64,000 nt of DNA from Drosophila miranda. Lineage: Eukaryota; Arthropoda; Insecta; Diptera; Drosophilidae. The stretch lies in NCBI RefSeq assembly GCF_003369915.1, contig NC_046674.1, positions 44,183,338-44,247,337 of the forward strand. Direction: 5' to 3'. Position numbers and translations under genes: made by a program. The notes under the pieces were generated by a model. That model saw only the letters and a program-made list of their open reading frames with translations. It made no database searches and was not told the origin of the DNA. Within the stretch, counting starts at the first letter, position 1; every line of letters starts with the position of its first letter. Positions 31,067-43,710 of this stretch are shown one piece after another.

Positions 31067-31487
31067 AGTTAGTTACGCTCCCACCGCCGTTTTAACCGGC
31101 GCGCTACCTACACGTTACACCCAAGTGATCCAGTAGCTATTTCTTAATAATCTTGAACTTGAATCCCCCGCACATATTTATGTGAATGAACTTAATGGAA
31201 CGTTAAGCAACGCGCTACCTCGCATTTCGAGGGTATATTTTTTTGAACTGCCGTTTGCAACCGACTCTATACATTGGTACCTCGTGCCTCAATATTATTG
31301 TTCGTCCACAATTTTCGCTCTTGGTTAAACATTTATTGATCGTAGTATTTATATCTGCACATTCCGGCCACATTTTACAATTTCCATAATATTGTTACGT
31401 TTATACAGTTCGTATTTTATGGGTTGAGAATATGCTTTCGATGTCTTGTTGCTCCCCTCGGCAGTCCCTCTTATGGTTCCGAGCACT
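31067..31487 (+). repeat. Leader/LTR-like segment, short form (unit C)
   Basis: About 300 bp including the TATA box are missing (junction atttatgt-gaat-gaactt near 31184-31192). The ~262 bp before the gag ATG are present. Confidence 0.55.
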
Positions 31488-31880
31488 ATGGACCAATCGG
31501 CAGCCAATTTCACACGGTTTAAGTTTGCCTTCGCTGCAAGCAGACTGACCCGCTTTGACCAGAAGCTCGACGCTCCAGATGCTAGCACTCCAACCTGCTC
31601 CCTCTCCCAAGTCCATCGAGATCAACTCCAAAGCCTGTGGGCAAAGGTGGACGCGGAGTTCTAGGCCTGTTCGGTGGCGATGGCGGAAGCGGATCCAAAG
31701 GGTGGTAGCTGATGTCCAAGGGATGTACGATGACTGCTACACGGTCTACACGTAATGCCTTGCCGAACTGAACGATCAGCTCGAGCCCCCGAGTGCCTCT
31801 CACACGCCGCAACTGGCCGTTCAGGTGCAGACTTCCGGCGGTAGCCTCCATTCTCCATGTGACACTGGGGACTACCAGCA
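31488..31880 (+). pseudogene. BEL/Pao-like gag 5' fragment (unit C)
   Basis: ATG at 31488-31490 (MDQSAANFTRFKFAFAASRL). It closes at 31664, with the +1 continuation VADVQGMYDDCYTVYT ending at 31755. Confidence 0.58.
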
Positions 31881-32574
31881 GTGTCCCACGTTCTGAGACC
31901 TGAGGTCTCCATTCTCAATGCCGTGTCCGCTCAGTCAAAGAAGATCTGCAGTTTTTCCATCCGCTCTCTGACTAAGCCGGGCTTACAACTAAATGCCGCA
32001 ACCTACGTTATTCCGGAATTGGCCCTATGTGGTGGTTCTCTTGAGAGAATTACCGTGGTGGATGATCTTGGTGTTATATTAGACGCCAAGCTAAAGTATT
32101 CTGAACACATGTCGACAATGGTAAATATGGCCATGGGCGTACTTTGGTTTATAAAGAGGTGGTCAAAAGAATTTGACGACCCCTATATAACAAAGACTCT
32201 CTATACCTCGCTAGTTCGTACAAAGTACACCAGGACCGTATAGAATCAGTACAGAAAAACTCTTTACTCTTTGCTCTGCGGGGCCTTAACTGGGATACGG
32301 GTGTGAGACTTCCATCTTACTCTAGTAGACTGCTATATCCTTAGTTAGCCGTACGAAAATGCTTGGTGTGATTTTTGTGCACAACTTGATCAGGGGTTAC
32401 ATAGACAGCCCTGATCTGTTGGGCCGCATAAACTTCACGATTCCTATTAGACTAACTAAAAATGTTATACCGTTGTTCCTTCCACTTTGTAGATCGAATT
32501 ATTCCTTGCATGAACCGTTTAGGGTCTTATGCTCGGATTATAATTCCCTCTACCTAAGTTACTCACACAATTAG
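31881..32574 (+). pseudogene. Non-LTR RT 3' fragment (unit C)
   Basis: Uninterrupted across the site used in A and B. A 12-bp loss lies after agactgctat (32337). The 120-codon first frame (31881-32243) and the MLGVIFVHN frame (32359-32574) are open. Confidence 0.78.
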
Positions 32575-32612
32575 AAATTAGAAATTGTAGTGGTATTTGT
32601 ATTTGTATTTTA

Positions 32613-34177
32613 AATGCATGCTTAGTTTCTTAATAAGTGTAGTGCTAATTTTCCTCGAATATTAGTCTTACAACTATCTTTCCTGCATGTTCGCGTTTGG
32701 TTCGGCTACGCACCGCGCGTAATGCGGCAGCGCCCCTCGGTCGGTTAGACGGGAGGAGGGCTGACGGTGCAGTAATTGCATCGCCTCATTTAAGATGCAG
32801 TCATTGCATGTCAACGTCCATAAAGAAAAAATGTCTGTCCGGTAAAAGTAAGTCTGACCAACTTAAATTTTTCATGTTTTTTACTAGACTAGAAGCTATT
32901 TTTACAAAAAATAATCATGACCATAGCGATAAGCCTTCCTTATATTTTCGGATACCTTGATTTTTAATATTAAGCAGTCGATGTTTTTTGGCTTATATCC
33001 CTTTCTGTAAATATTTGTTTTCGAATTTGCCCAAAACTTTTTAACTGGCCTTAACTGAGGCACATTTGCAGGTTTTGCAGCTTAGGCACGAACTCAGTGC
33101 TTTGTTAAGTGCTTAACAAATGAGTTGGAAGCAGATCAAGGATAGTGGTCTTCAGTCTTCTTCAGATGTGACAAAGTTGCGACAATGTTTGAAATAAACA
33201 TAGAAATGTTGAAAAAACCCACAATGTTGCGAGAATGTTAGAAATAAACAGTGTAACGTTGAAAAAACGGACGCATGGTATGAGAAATGCTACGTTGTGA
33301 AAACGGTCAAGGAAAACACTTAGAAAAGAAAGGTTTATCCAACGGCTTCGAGTTGTGCGATTATATGTGGTTAGTCTACACGTCAATAAAACATACGGCT
33401 TTTCCTGTGAATACGGATATTTGGAAATTCCGCCAAGAATTTGCCGAAAAACGAACAAAGGTATTCCCATATATATGGGAGGATCTGAACCCAAAACAAG
33501 AAAAAAAAAAAAAAGGGGCCAAGAGGCTTCAGAGTTGTTCTGGCATAATGAGCAGAAGCTATTATCATTCGCATAATACCTATCAACAAATTTTTTAAGC
33601 GTCGGAAGACAATTGTCCTTGTAATTTTGCGCATTTACAGCCAATACTGCCAATATGTTGGTTTTTTTCATCTGGTACAGAGAAAAGTTTGATCAGGTCT
33701 TCTGGTGTCTGCATATGTAGTATAGAGAAAACTATTTTTTAACAATTTTTTTACAGTCGGTCCGGTTCAGCGCATTTTATTATAATTTATTGTACCAATA
33801 CGTTGTATTAAATGTAATTCGTTACATAATTACCCATACTAATAAATCGTTATATATATATAAATGGAGTAAAAAATTTACGGGATTTCATAAATTGAGA
33901 ATGACTGAGCCGATCTGTCTCAAATTTGGTTTTCAGCTGTTTAAATTATCCAGGAGAAGGTTTATACGAAAACGCTCCCGAAAAAAATGGATTTTCTATT
34001 TTATTTTTTTTAATACTAGCCGAAGTAGCCGTATTAGCGGAGAATCAATTGCCATAGTCGGAGATCAGGTCAAGACTCTTTATATTCTCCATCAAGAAAC
34101 AATCAACTGAGTTGTCCTCATTTCTTATCCGTGCAACCACAATGAGCGTCACAGCAAAACGAGGCAGGGCCGGCTAG
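32613..34177 (+). repeat. Unassigned unit segment ending in CTAG (unit C)
   Basis: Contains the 23-bp piece shared with A and G and an A-run of 12 near 33501 followed by gggg. CTAG is at 34174-34177. Confidence 0.5.
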
Positions 34178-34376
34178 TTAAACAACAAAAATCGAAGTAT
34201 AGAGGCAATATAAAGAAAATTCCGTTTTGTATAAGGAGACTTAAAAAAAAAATGTAATAATGTTAATTATTATGTATTCTTCTTTTTTATGTGTAATTTA
34301 ATTTACAAAGACTTGGAGGAAACTAATATATATTTAAATACTAATATTTAGTATACTAGCTCAAAAAATACTTTTC

Positions 34377-34903
34377 TCAAAATTGTATGTCTTGTAACTC
34401 ATTTTTAGCCTGCCCTAGAATCTTAAATGTTTGCGTCCGATAGGGTAGGGTAGCCTTAAAGCAATTTTGATCAGCGTTGGTGTCAGCAGTAGTAAATGTT
34501 AGGGAGGGTATTGGCATTTGCCTCATGCGTTGCGGGCGCTGCTGATGATATTGCTGGTTTGGATGAGTCTGATTACGTCTCTGGCAGTACATTTTTGCAG
34601 AGTTAGGAGGTTGAATGTCAACAAAAAACGGCTGCAGGTTGCGACTGTGCTCTTCAAAAATGTTCTCCATATGCAACATACACTCTTGCAGTTGAACCTA
34701 TTCATATAAAAATAAAATTTAGTCAATGCCTTGGACTTCAATCTTTCTTATACAAACTTGTTCGATGCTGGTTAAGTCCGTAAGTAGACCTAATAAAAAG
34801 GGAAGATTATGGCCTGTGCGAAGATGCCATTTTAGCCCACTCATTGAAGCGGCTATACTCGATGCTGCTACTGTGCTAGCTGGGTACTTTGCAAATTGAT
34901 GTT
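34377..34903 (-). pseudogene. CycD: Cyclin D-like gene fragment (unit C)
   Basis: Frames open. It carries Val for Ile in STVAAS, Met-Ser before GLKW, and ends DIQF. All three are shared with G. Confidence 0.7.
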
Positions 34904-35330
34904 CTGCGGAATAACAGTTATATAACTTATATAAGTGTTATATATAATAAGAAGAATAATAAAATATTAAAATACCGAATATTCGGTAAAATACACATCC
35001 CCACAACAAAACATGTCTGTCCAGAGAAGGGTTGGTAATTTCGGCTTCAGAATTCCAAAGGGGGCTCTAAAACACATGATGGGTATATTTTGGTATATTG
35101 TAAGGAATGGGCAGATCAAGCAGGCCAAGAATTGGGTTCTCATGCCGTATTGACTAGGAATAGTTTTTCTTAGCTCAAACTTGGTTCGCCATGGAGCTTA
35201 AATTTTGTCTGAAATATTGTGATCCCATAATTGTAAAAGTAACTCTCTGTCTACATTCCTCGATTCGGAAATTTAAAAAAAAAAACGGAAGGGCTCGTTG
35301 TGAGGTGCTGTGGCGACCGCAACTCTACAT

Positions 35331-36016
35331 TTATACCCGATACTAACTCCGGCAGACGCCGAAATTTTGAGATATACGTTGTTTAGTGACATCTAACAGG
35401 AGTGTGGATACCAAATTTGGTTGCTCTAGCCTTAATAGTCTCTGAGATTTGTGGATGCCCCAGATTTTCGTCCTTTGCGGGGGCGGAAGGGGGTGTGGCG
35501 AAATTTTGAAACTAGCTCGTCAAGGTCCGATATCACAGGAGTGTGGATCAAAAATTTGGTTGCTCTAGCTTTTATAGTCCCTGAGATCTAGGAACTCACT
35601 TTTAGCAATAGGCAAAGCCGACCATGAAACCTGTGTGTTAGAGAGAGACAGAGCGAAGAGAATGAAATTTTTTTCATCAGATTCTGCAGTCTAGAAGATA
35701 TAATCATTTTTGAAATTGTGGATGCCACAGATTTTCGACCTTTTTGGGGGCGGAAGTGGGCGGGGCGAAGTTTTGAAATATACCTGTAACAGTGACATGT
35801 CACAGAAGTCTGGATACAAAATGTCGTTGCTCTAGCTCTTATAGTCTCTGAGCACTAGGCGCTCATAGGGACGGACAGACAGATATGGCTCTATCGACTT
35901 GGCTTTTGATGCTGATCAAGAATATATATACGTTATGGGGTCGGAAACGGTTTCTGGACGTTGCACATATCCACTTTCACCACTTATCTAATATAATATA
36001 AGAGTACTGGATATAA
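35331..36016 (-). mobile_element. DINE-1/INE-1-like element (unit C)
   Basis: Short form lacking ctctacgattctgcgttttc near 35708; right end degraded. It is followed by a 130-bp stretch (36046-36178) found only in C and G. Confidence 0.78.
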
Positions 36017-36178
36017 AAATTGACTGACTCAATATGGCAGAAAAAAAATTAGAAGAAAAAAAATTTCGCCTCAAAATACATACTCCTTTTGAGACATTTC
36101 AGGTATTCAAAATTGAACAAGTTATACCTTTTTACAAAGTTAAAATTTAAGAAGAAATTATAAACCTGATGAAATTTT

Positions 36179-36692
36179 GTTACATTTACATTCATCTTCT
36201 ATTTTTCATGGCTTTACACAATTTCCCAAGATATCTGCTGTTCATTGAAATAGTGTTGCTTTCGAACAAAATCAAAAAAAGAAACTCAAATTAAAACCTA
36301 TGTTATATGTTCTGTATGAGCTGCTTTACCCCATCCTGGCATGGGTCAGTAAGATCCTGCCAACGTTTCAATAGGATTTGAGCCAATAATTTGAATAATT
36401 CTTAAACCACTTGCCAAAACTTAGTTCATGTTGACGGATTTGCAGTTGGTAGAATTCCTTTGACCTTCGGCCATAAGATTTCGATGAGTTTAAGATCCAG
36501 TGACTGAGCTAAAAATGGCAGAACGTCGATATTTTTGGAATATTTTTTGTTCAGGGCATCAGTAGATTATCTAATTGCCGCGCACTGTGCCAACTCCGTG
36601 CGGTCCGGTCCCAACTCGATGTCGCGAGTTTGGCGGTGCGGTCGGAAGATCCACAATCCACAAGGCGTTCACCGCAGCGTAACGCTTAAGAT
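36179..36692 (-). pseudogene. Tc1-like transposase remnant (unit D)
   Basis: An extra gattatct near 36566 breaks the frame. LIEILWPKVKG is still readable. Confidence 0.65.
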
Positions 36693-37410
36693 AAGTTAGT
36701 TACGCTCCCACCGCCGTTTTAACCGGCGCGCTACCTACACGTTACACCCAAGTGATCCAGTAGCTATTTCTTAATAATCTTGAACTTGAATCCCCCGCAC
36801 ATATTTATGTACATATGTTTATGGCTACGTATACATTTTCAATTAGCATATACTTGAACATATGCATACATATATATATTCACTCATGCCTTCATAGTTA
36901 TTGATACACATACATATATCACTATAAAATGGTTATATACCGTTTTACCCGTTGTTTGAATCTCGTCAAAAGGGTGGTTCGTTAACCGAAGCCTCGGTAA
37001 ATAGCACTTACAGCCATACATACATACATGCAGTGCATTCTTTTCGTTTTTTCGCTTCTCCACTGGTTGCTTGCTTTGTATTTGTTGGGATAGTTTTCGA
37101 TGCCGCACTTGAACTTAATGGAACGTTAAGCAACGCGCTACCTCGCATTTCGAGGGTATATTTTTTTGAACTGCCGTTTGCAACCGACTCTATACATTGG
37201 TACCTCGTGCCTCAATATTATTGTTCGTCCACAATTTTCGCTCTTGGTTAAACATTTATTGATCGTAGTATTTATATCTGCACATTCCGGCCACATTTTA
37301 CAATTTCCATAATATTGTTACGTTTATACAGTTCGTATTTTATGGGTTGAGAATATGCTTTCGATGTCTTGTTGCTCCCCTCGGCAGTCCCTCTTACGGT
37401 TCCGAGCACT
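36693..37410 (+). repeat. Leader/LTR-like segment, complete form (unit D)
   Basis: 718 bp from agttagttacgc to the gag ATG. It includes AT-rich text, TATAAAA at 36923-36929, and a 99-codon frame (36952-37251) that ends before gag and is not recognised. This is the best copy for judging whether the segment is an LTR plus leader. Confidence 0.6.
36923..36929 (+). promoter_or_regulatory. TATA box candidate in leader
   Basis: cacTATAAAAtgg is preserved in units A (13320), B (24211), D and H (62113) and in the inverted copy, and is deleted in C, E, F and G. It would drive plus-strand transcription through gag/RT and the rest of the unit. No initiator is demonstrated. Confidence 0.35.
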
Positions 37411-37797
37411 ATGGACCAATCGGCAGCCATTTTCACACGGTCTAAGATTGCCTTCGCTGCAAGCAGACTGACCCGCTTCGACCAGAAGCTCGACGCTCCA
37501 GATGCTAGCACTCCAACCTGCTCCCAAGTCCATCGAGATCAACTCCAAAGCCTGTGGGCAAAGGTGGACGCGGAGTTCTAGGCCTGTTCGGTGGCGATGG
37601 CGGAAGCGGATCCAAAGGGTGGTAGCTGATGTCCAAGGGATGTACGATGACTGCTACACGGTCTACACGTAATGCCTTGCCAAACTGAACGATCAGCTCG
37701 AGCCCCCGAGTGTCTCTCACACGCCGCAACTGGCCGTTCAAGTGCAGACTTCCGGCGGTAGCCTCCATTCTCCATGTGACACTGGGGACTACCAGCA
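37411..37797 (+). pseudogene. BEL/Pao-like gag 5' fragment (unit D)
   Basis: ATG at 37411. Six bases are missing in TCSQVHRDQ (LS lost), shared with H. First frame ends at 37581. Confidence 0.58.
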
Positions 37798-38543
37798 GTG
37801 TCCCACGTTCTGAGACCTGAGGTCTCCATTCTCAATGCCGTGTCCGCTCAGTCAAAGAAGATCTGCAGTTTTTCCATCCGCTCTCTGACTAAGCCGGGCT
37901 TACAACTAAATGCCGCAACCTACGTTATTCCGGAATTGGCCCTATGTGGTGGTTCTCTTGAGAGAATTACCGTGGTGGATGATCTTGGTGTTATATTAGA
38001 CGCCAAGCTAAAGTTTTCTGAACACATGTCGACAATGGTAAATATGGCCATGGGCGTACTTTGGTTTATAAAGAGGTGGTCAAAAGAATTTGACGACCCC
38101 TATATAACAAAGACTCTCAATACCTCGCTAGTTCGTACAAAGTACACCAGGACCGTATAGAATCAGTACAGAAAAACTCTTTACTCTTTGCTCTTTGGGG
38201 CCTTAACTAGGATACGGGTGTGAGACTTCCATCTTACTCTAGTAGACTGCTATAAGTAAACCTCCCATCCTTAGTTAGCCGTACGAAAATGCTTGGTGTG
38301 ATTTTTGTGCACAACTTGATCAGGGGTTACATAGACAGCCCTGATCTGTTGGGCCGCATAAACTTCACGATTCCTATTAGACTAACTAAAAATGTTATAC
38401 CGTTGTTCCTTCCACTTTGTAGATCGAATTATTCCTTGCATGAACCGTTTAGGGTCTTATGCTCGGATTATAATTCCCTCTACCTAAGTTACTCACACAA
38501 TTTGAAATTAGAAATTGTAGTGGTATTTGTATTTGTATTTTAA
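37798..38543 (+). pseudogene. Non-LTR RT 3' fragment (unit D)
   Basis: The 120-codon frame at 37798-38160, the shifted RIESVQK part, then the MLGVIFVHN frame at 38289-38543. It carries aaagttttc, as in the inverted copy at 4541. Confidence 0.78.
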
Positions 38544-40045
38544 ATGCATGCTTAGTTGCTTAATAAGTGTAGTGCTAATTTTCCTCGAATATTAGTCTTA
38601 CAACTATCTTTCCTGCATGTTCGCGTTTGGTTCGGCTACGCACCGCGCGTAATGCGGCGGAGGGGGGCTGACGGTGCAGTAATTGCATCGCCTCTTTTAA
38701 GATGCAGTCATTGCATGTCAACGTCCATAAAGAAAAAATGTCTGTCCGGTAAAAGTAAGTCTGACCAACTTAAATTTTTCATGTTTTTTACTAGACTAGA
38801 AGCTATTTTTACAAAAAATAATCATGACCATAGCGATAAGCCTTCCTTATATTTTCGGGTACCTTGATTTTTAATATTAAGCAGTCGATGTTTTTTGGCT
38901 TATATCCCTTTCTGTAAATATTTGTTTTCGAATTTGCCCAAAACTTTTTAACTGGCCTTAACTGAGGCACATTTGCAGGTTTTGCAGCTTAGGCACGAAC
39001 TCAATGCTTTGTTAAGTGCTTAACAAATGAGTTGGAAGCAGATCAAGGATAGTGGCTTCAGTCTTCTTCAGATGTGACAAAGTTGCGACAATGTTTGAAA
39101 TAAACATAGAAATGTTGAAAAAACCCACAATGTTGCGAGAATGATAGAAATAAACAGTGTAACGTTGAAAAAACGGACGCATGGTATGAGAAATGCTACG
39201 TTGTGAAAACAGTCAAGGAAAACACTTAGAAAAGAAAGGTTTATCCAACGGCTTCGAGTTGTGCGATTATATGTGGTTAGTCTACACGTCAATAAAACAT
39301 ACGGCTTTTCCTGTGAATACGGATATTTGGAAATTCCGCCAAGAATTTGCCGAAAAAACAACAAAGGTATTCCCATATATATGGGAGGATCTGAACCCAA
39401 AACAAGCAAAAAAAAAAGTGGCCAAGAGGCTTCAGATTTGTTCTGGCATAATGAGCAGAAGGTATTATCATTCGCATAATACCTATCAACAAATTTTTTA
39501 AGCGTCGGAAGACAATTGTCCTTGTAATTTTGCGCATTTACAGCCAATACTGCCAATATGTTGGTTTTTTTCATCTGGTACAGAGAAAAGTTTGATCAGG
39601 TCTTCTGGTGTCTGCATATGTAGTATAGAGAAAACTATTTTTTAACAATTTTTTTACAGTCGGTCCGGTTCAGCGCATTTTATTATAATTTATTGTACCA
39701 ATACGTTGTATTAAATGTAATTCGTTACATAATTACCCATACTAATAAATCGTTATATATATATAAATGGAGTAAAAAATTTACGGGATTTCATAAATTG
39801 AGAATGACTGAGCCGATCTGTCTCAAATTTGGTTTTCAGCTGTTTAAATTATCCATGGATTTTCTATTTTATTTTTTTTAATACTAGCCGTAGTAGCCGT
39901 ATTAGCGGAGAATCAATTGCCATAGTCGGAGATCAGGTCAAAACTCTTTATATTCTCCATCAAGAAACAATCAACTGAGTTGTCCTCATTTCTTATCCGT
40001 GCAACCACAATGAGCGCCACAGCAAAACGAGGCAGGGCCGGCTAG
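38544..40045 (+). repeat. Unassigned unit segment ending in CTAG (unit D)
   Basis: 38 bp between aaattatcca and tggattttc (39854) are missing. The charged reading at 39193-39501 is open for 102 codons. CTAG is at 40042-40045. Confidence 0.5.
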
Positions 40046-40244
40046 TTAAACAACAAAAATCGAAGTATAGAGGCAATATAAAGAAAATTCCGTTTTGTAT
40101 AAGGAGACTTAAAAAAAAAATGTAATAATGTTAATTATTATGTGTTCTTCTTTTTTATGTGTAATTTAATTTACAAAGACTTGGAGGAAACTAATATATA
40201 TTTAAATACTAATATTTAGTATACTAGCTCAAAAAATACTTTTC

Positions 40245-40771
40245 TCAAAATTGTATGTCTTGTAACTCATTTTTAGCCTGCCCTAGAATCTTAAATGTTT
40301 GCGTCCGATAGGGTAGGGTAGCCTTAAAGCAATTTTGATCAGCGTTGGTGTCAGCAGTAGTAAATGTTAGGGAGGGTATTGGCATTTGCCTCATGCGTTG
40401 CGGGCGCTGCTGATGATATTGCTGGTTTGGATGAGTCTGATTACGTCTCTGGCAGTACATTTTTGCAGAGTTAGGAGGTTGAATGTCAACAAAAAACGGC
40501 TGCAGGTTGCGACTGTGCTCTTCAAAAATGTTCTCCATATGCAACATACACTCTTGCAGTTGAACCTATTCATATAAAAATAAAATTTAGTCAATGCCTT
40601 GGACTTCAATCTTTCTTATACAAACTTGTTCGATGCTGGTTAAGTCCGTAAGTAGACCTAATAAAAAGGGAAGACTATGGCCTGTGCGAAGATGCCATTT
40701 TAGCCCACGCATTGAAGCGGCTATACTCGATGCTGCTATTGTGCTAGCTTGGTACTTTGCAAATTGATGTT
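40245..40771 (-). pseudogene. CycD: Cyclin D-like gene fragment (unit D)
   Basis: Frames open. Pro of KYPAS is replaced by Gln (ttggtac), and the end reads DIQF. Confidence 0.7.
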
Positions 40772-41169
40772 CTGCGGAATAACAGTTATATAACTTATAT
40801 AAGTGTTATATATAATAAGAAGAATAATAAAATATTAAAATACCGAATATTCGGTAAAATGCACATCCCCACAACAAAACATGTCTGTCCAGAGAAGGGT
40901 TGGTAATTTCGGCTTCAGAATTCCAAAGGGGGCTCTAAAACACATGATGGGTATATTTTGGTATATTGTAAGGAATGGGCAGATCAAGCAGGCCAAGAAT
41001 TGGGTTCTCATGCCGTATTGACTAGGAATAGTTTTTCTTAGCTCAAACTTGGTTCGCCATGGAGCTTAAATTTTGTCTGAAATATTGTCTGTCTACATTC
41101 CTCGATTCGGAAATTTTAAAAAAACGAGGTGGAACGTTGTGAGTTGCTGCGGACACCGCAACTCTACAG

Positions 41170-42148
41170 TTATACCCGATACTAAGTCAGTATGGCTCTC
41201 CTGCGGCAGACGCCGCTAATATTGAACCACACGACAAAGAGTGCGTGCGAGAGAGACAGAAAATCAGTCTGAGCGTGACGTCGGGTGCTGCGTAGCCACT
41301 GAAAATTGATTTCTTGCTTTTGGCTACAAAAATGATCCGATCTGATCCAGATTCAGCAATCTGATAGATATGGTCATTATCTATGATTCTGCGTTTTTAG
41401 TTTTCTCAAATGTGCAATATTGTGGATGCAACAGATTTTCGTCTTTTGTGGGGGCGGAAGGGGGTGGGGCGAAATTCTGAGATATACGTTTTATAGTGAG
41501 ATCTAACAGAAGTGCGGATACCAAATTTGGTTACTCTAGCCTTAATAGTCTCTGAGATTTGTGGATGCCCGAGATTTTCGTCCTTTGCGGGGGCGGAAGG
41601 GGGTGTGGCGAAATTTGGACACGAAACGGTCAAGGTCCGATATCACAGGAGTGTGGATAACAAATTTGGTTGCTCTGGCTCTTATAGGTTCTGAGATCCT
41701 TGAACTCATATATTGCAATTGACAAAACCGACCATGAAACCTGTGTGTTAGAGAGAGACAGAGCGAGAAAGAATGAAATTGTTTTCTTGATTCTGGCTAA
41801 AATCATTATACGATCTGGTTCAGATTTTGCACTGTAGAAGATATGGCCATCCTCACCGATTCTGCGTTTTTGGTTTTATCGTATCTTTAAAAATGTGGAT
41901 GCCACAGATTTTCGTCCTTTGTGGGGGCGGAAGTGGGCGGGGCGAAGTTTTGAAATATTTTTGTAGCAGTGACATATCACAGAAGTCTGGATCCACAACA
42001 TCGTTGCTCTAGCTCTTATAGTCTTTGAGCACTAGGCGCTGAAGGGGACGGACGGACGGACGGACAGACGGACAGACAGACAGGGCTCAATCGACTCGGC
42101 TATTGATGCTGATCAAGAATATATACTCATTTTGAGTATCGGGTATAA
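41170..42148 (-). mobile_element. DINE-1/INE-1-like element, long form (unit D, first)
   Basis: Both termini intact. Near-identical to the long copies in E and F, sharing gatgcccgagattttcg with E. Confidence 0.82.
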
Positions 42149-42196
42149 AAACGGAAGGGCTCGTTGTGAGGTGCTGTGGCGACCGCAACTCTACAT

Positions 42197-42916
42197 TTAT
42201 ACCCGATACTAACTCCGGCAGACGCCGAAATTTTGAGATATACGTTGTTTAGTGACATCTAACAGGAGTGTGGATACCAAATTTGGTTGCTCTAGCCTTA
42301 ATAGTCTCTGAGATTTGTGGATGCCCCAGATTTTCGTCCTTTGCGGGGGCGGAAGAGGGTGTGGCGAAATGTTGAAACTAGCTCGTCAAGGTACGATATC
42401 ACAGGAGTGTGGATCAAAAATTTGGTGCTCTAGCTTTTATAGTCCCTGAGATCTAGGAACTCACTTTTAGCAATAGGCAAAGCCGACCATGAAACCTGTG
42501 TGTTAGAGAGAGACAGAGCGAAGAGAATGAAATTTTTTTCATCAGATTCTGCAGTCTAGAAGATATAATTATTTTCTACGATTCTGCGTTTTCTCGTATC
42601 TTTGAAATTGTGGATGCCACAGATTTTCGACCTTTTTGGGGGCGGAAGTGGGTGGGGCGAAGTTTTGAAATATACCTGTAACAGTGACATGTCACAGAAG
42701 TCTGGATACAAAATGTCGTTGCTCTAGCTCTTATAGTCTCTGAGCACTAGGCGCTCATAGGGACGGACAGACAGATATGGCTCTATCGACTTGGCTTTTG
42801 ATGCTGATCAAGAATATATATACATTATGGGGTCGGAAACGGTTTCTGGACGTTTCACATATCCACTTTCACCACTTATCTAATATACCCCTATACTCTA
42901 AGAGTACTGGATATAA
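42197..42916 (-). mobile_element. DINE-1/INE-1-like element, short form (unit D, second)
   Basis: Right terminus degraded (gagtactggatataa). It has the private ggaagagggtgtggcg. Confidence 0.78.
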
Positions 42917-42946
42917 AAATTTACTGACTCAATATGGCAGAAAAAA

Positions 42947-43366
42947 AATTTCGACTACATTTACATTCATCTTCTATTTTTCATGGCTTTACACAATTAC
43001 CCAAGATATCTGCTGTTCATTGAAATAGTGTTGCTTTCGAACAAAATCAAAAAAATAAACTCAAATTAAAACCTATTTTATATGTTCTGTATGAGCTGCT
43101 TTACCCCAGCCTGGCATGGGTCAGTAAGATCCTGCCAACGTTTCAATAGGATTTGAGCCAATAATTTGAATAATTCTTAAGCCACTTGCCAAAACTTAGT
43201 TCATGTTGACGGATTTGCAGTTGGTAGAATTCCTTTGACCTTCGGCCATAAGATTTCGATGAGTTTAAGATCCAGTGACTGAGCTAAACATGGCAGAACG
43301 TCGATATTTTCGGAATATTTTTTGTTCAGGGCATCAGTAGATAATTGCCGCGCACTGTGCCAACTC
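42947..43366 (-). pseudogene. Tc1-like transposase remnant, truncated (unit E)
   Basis: The N-terminal part is cut by the ~174-bp deletion. ALNKKYSENIDVLPCLAQSL and LIEILWPKVKG remain. Confidence 0.68.
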
Positions 43367-43710
43367 TTAATAATCTTGAACTTGAATCCCCCGCACATAT
43401 TTATGTGAATGAACTTAATGGAACGTTAAGCAACGCGCTACCTCGCATTTCGAGGGTATATTTTTTTGAACTGCCGTTTGCAACCGACTCTATACATTGG
43501 TACCTCGTGCCTCAATATTATTGTTCGTCCACAATTTTCGCTCTTGGTTAAACTTTTATTGATCGTAGTATTTATATCTGCACATTCCGGCCACATTTTA
43601 CAATTTCCATAATATTGTTACGTTTATACAGTTCGTATTTTATGGGTTGAGAATATGCTTTCGATGTCTTGTTGCTCCCCTCGGCAGTCCCTCTTACGGT
43701 TCCGAGCACT
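43367..43710 (+). repeat. Leader/LTR-like segment, shortest form (unit E)
   Basis: Lacks both the start (agttagttacg) and the TATA part; the ~262 bp before gag are retained. Confidence 0.5.

Larger units (their letters stand above)
30553..36016 (+). repeat. Array unit C
   Basis: A 5464-bp unit with short-form leader, no ORF1-endonuclease insertion and a single DINE-1. It shares many private variants with G. Confidence 0.88.
36017..42916 (+). repeat. Array unit D
   Basis: 6900 bp with the complete leader (both the TATA part and the ~262 bp before gag) and two DINE-1 copies. It is the least deleted unit in the leader and is paired with H. Confidence 0.88.

Noticed and set aside
39068..39574. 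168-residue minus-strand frame in the unassigned segment as a membrane protein
   Set aside because: It overlaps a more charged plus-strand reading, depends on the length of an A-run, and is broken in A, B and G. Conservation among units is explained by recent duplication.
41406..41633. 75-codon frame inside DINE-1 copies
   Set aside because: It is created by the G-rich subrepeat; DINE-1 is non-coding, and the frame follows the repeat in each copy.
42049..42085. (GACGGACA)-type microsatellite as a separate repeat
   Set aside because: It is the standard tetranucleotide stretch of DINE-1 elements and varies in length with each copy.
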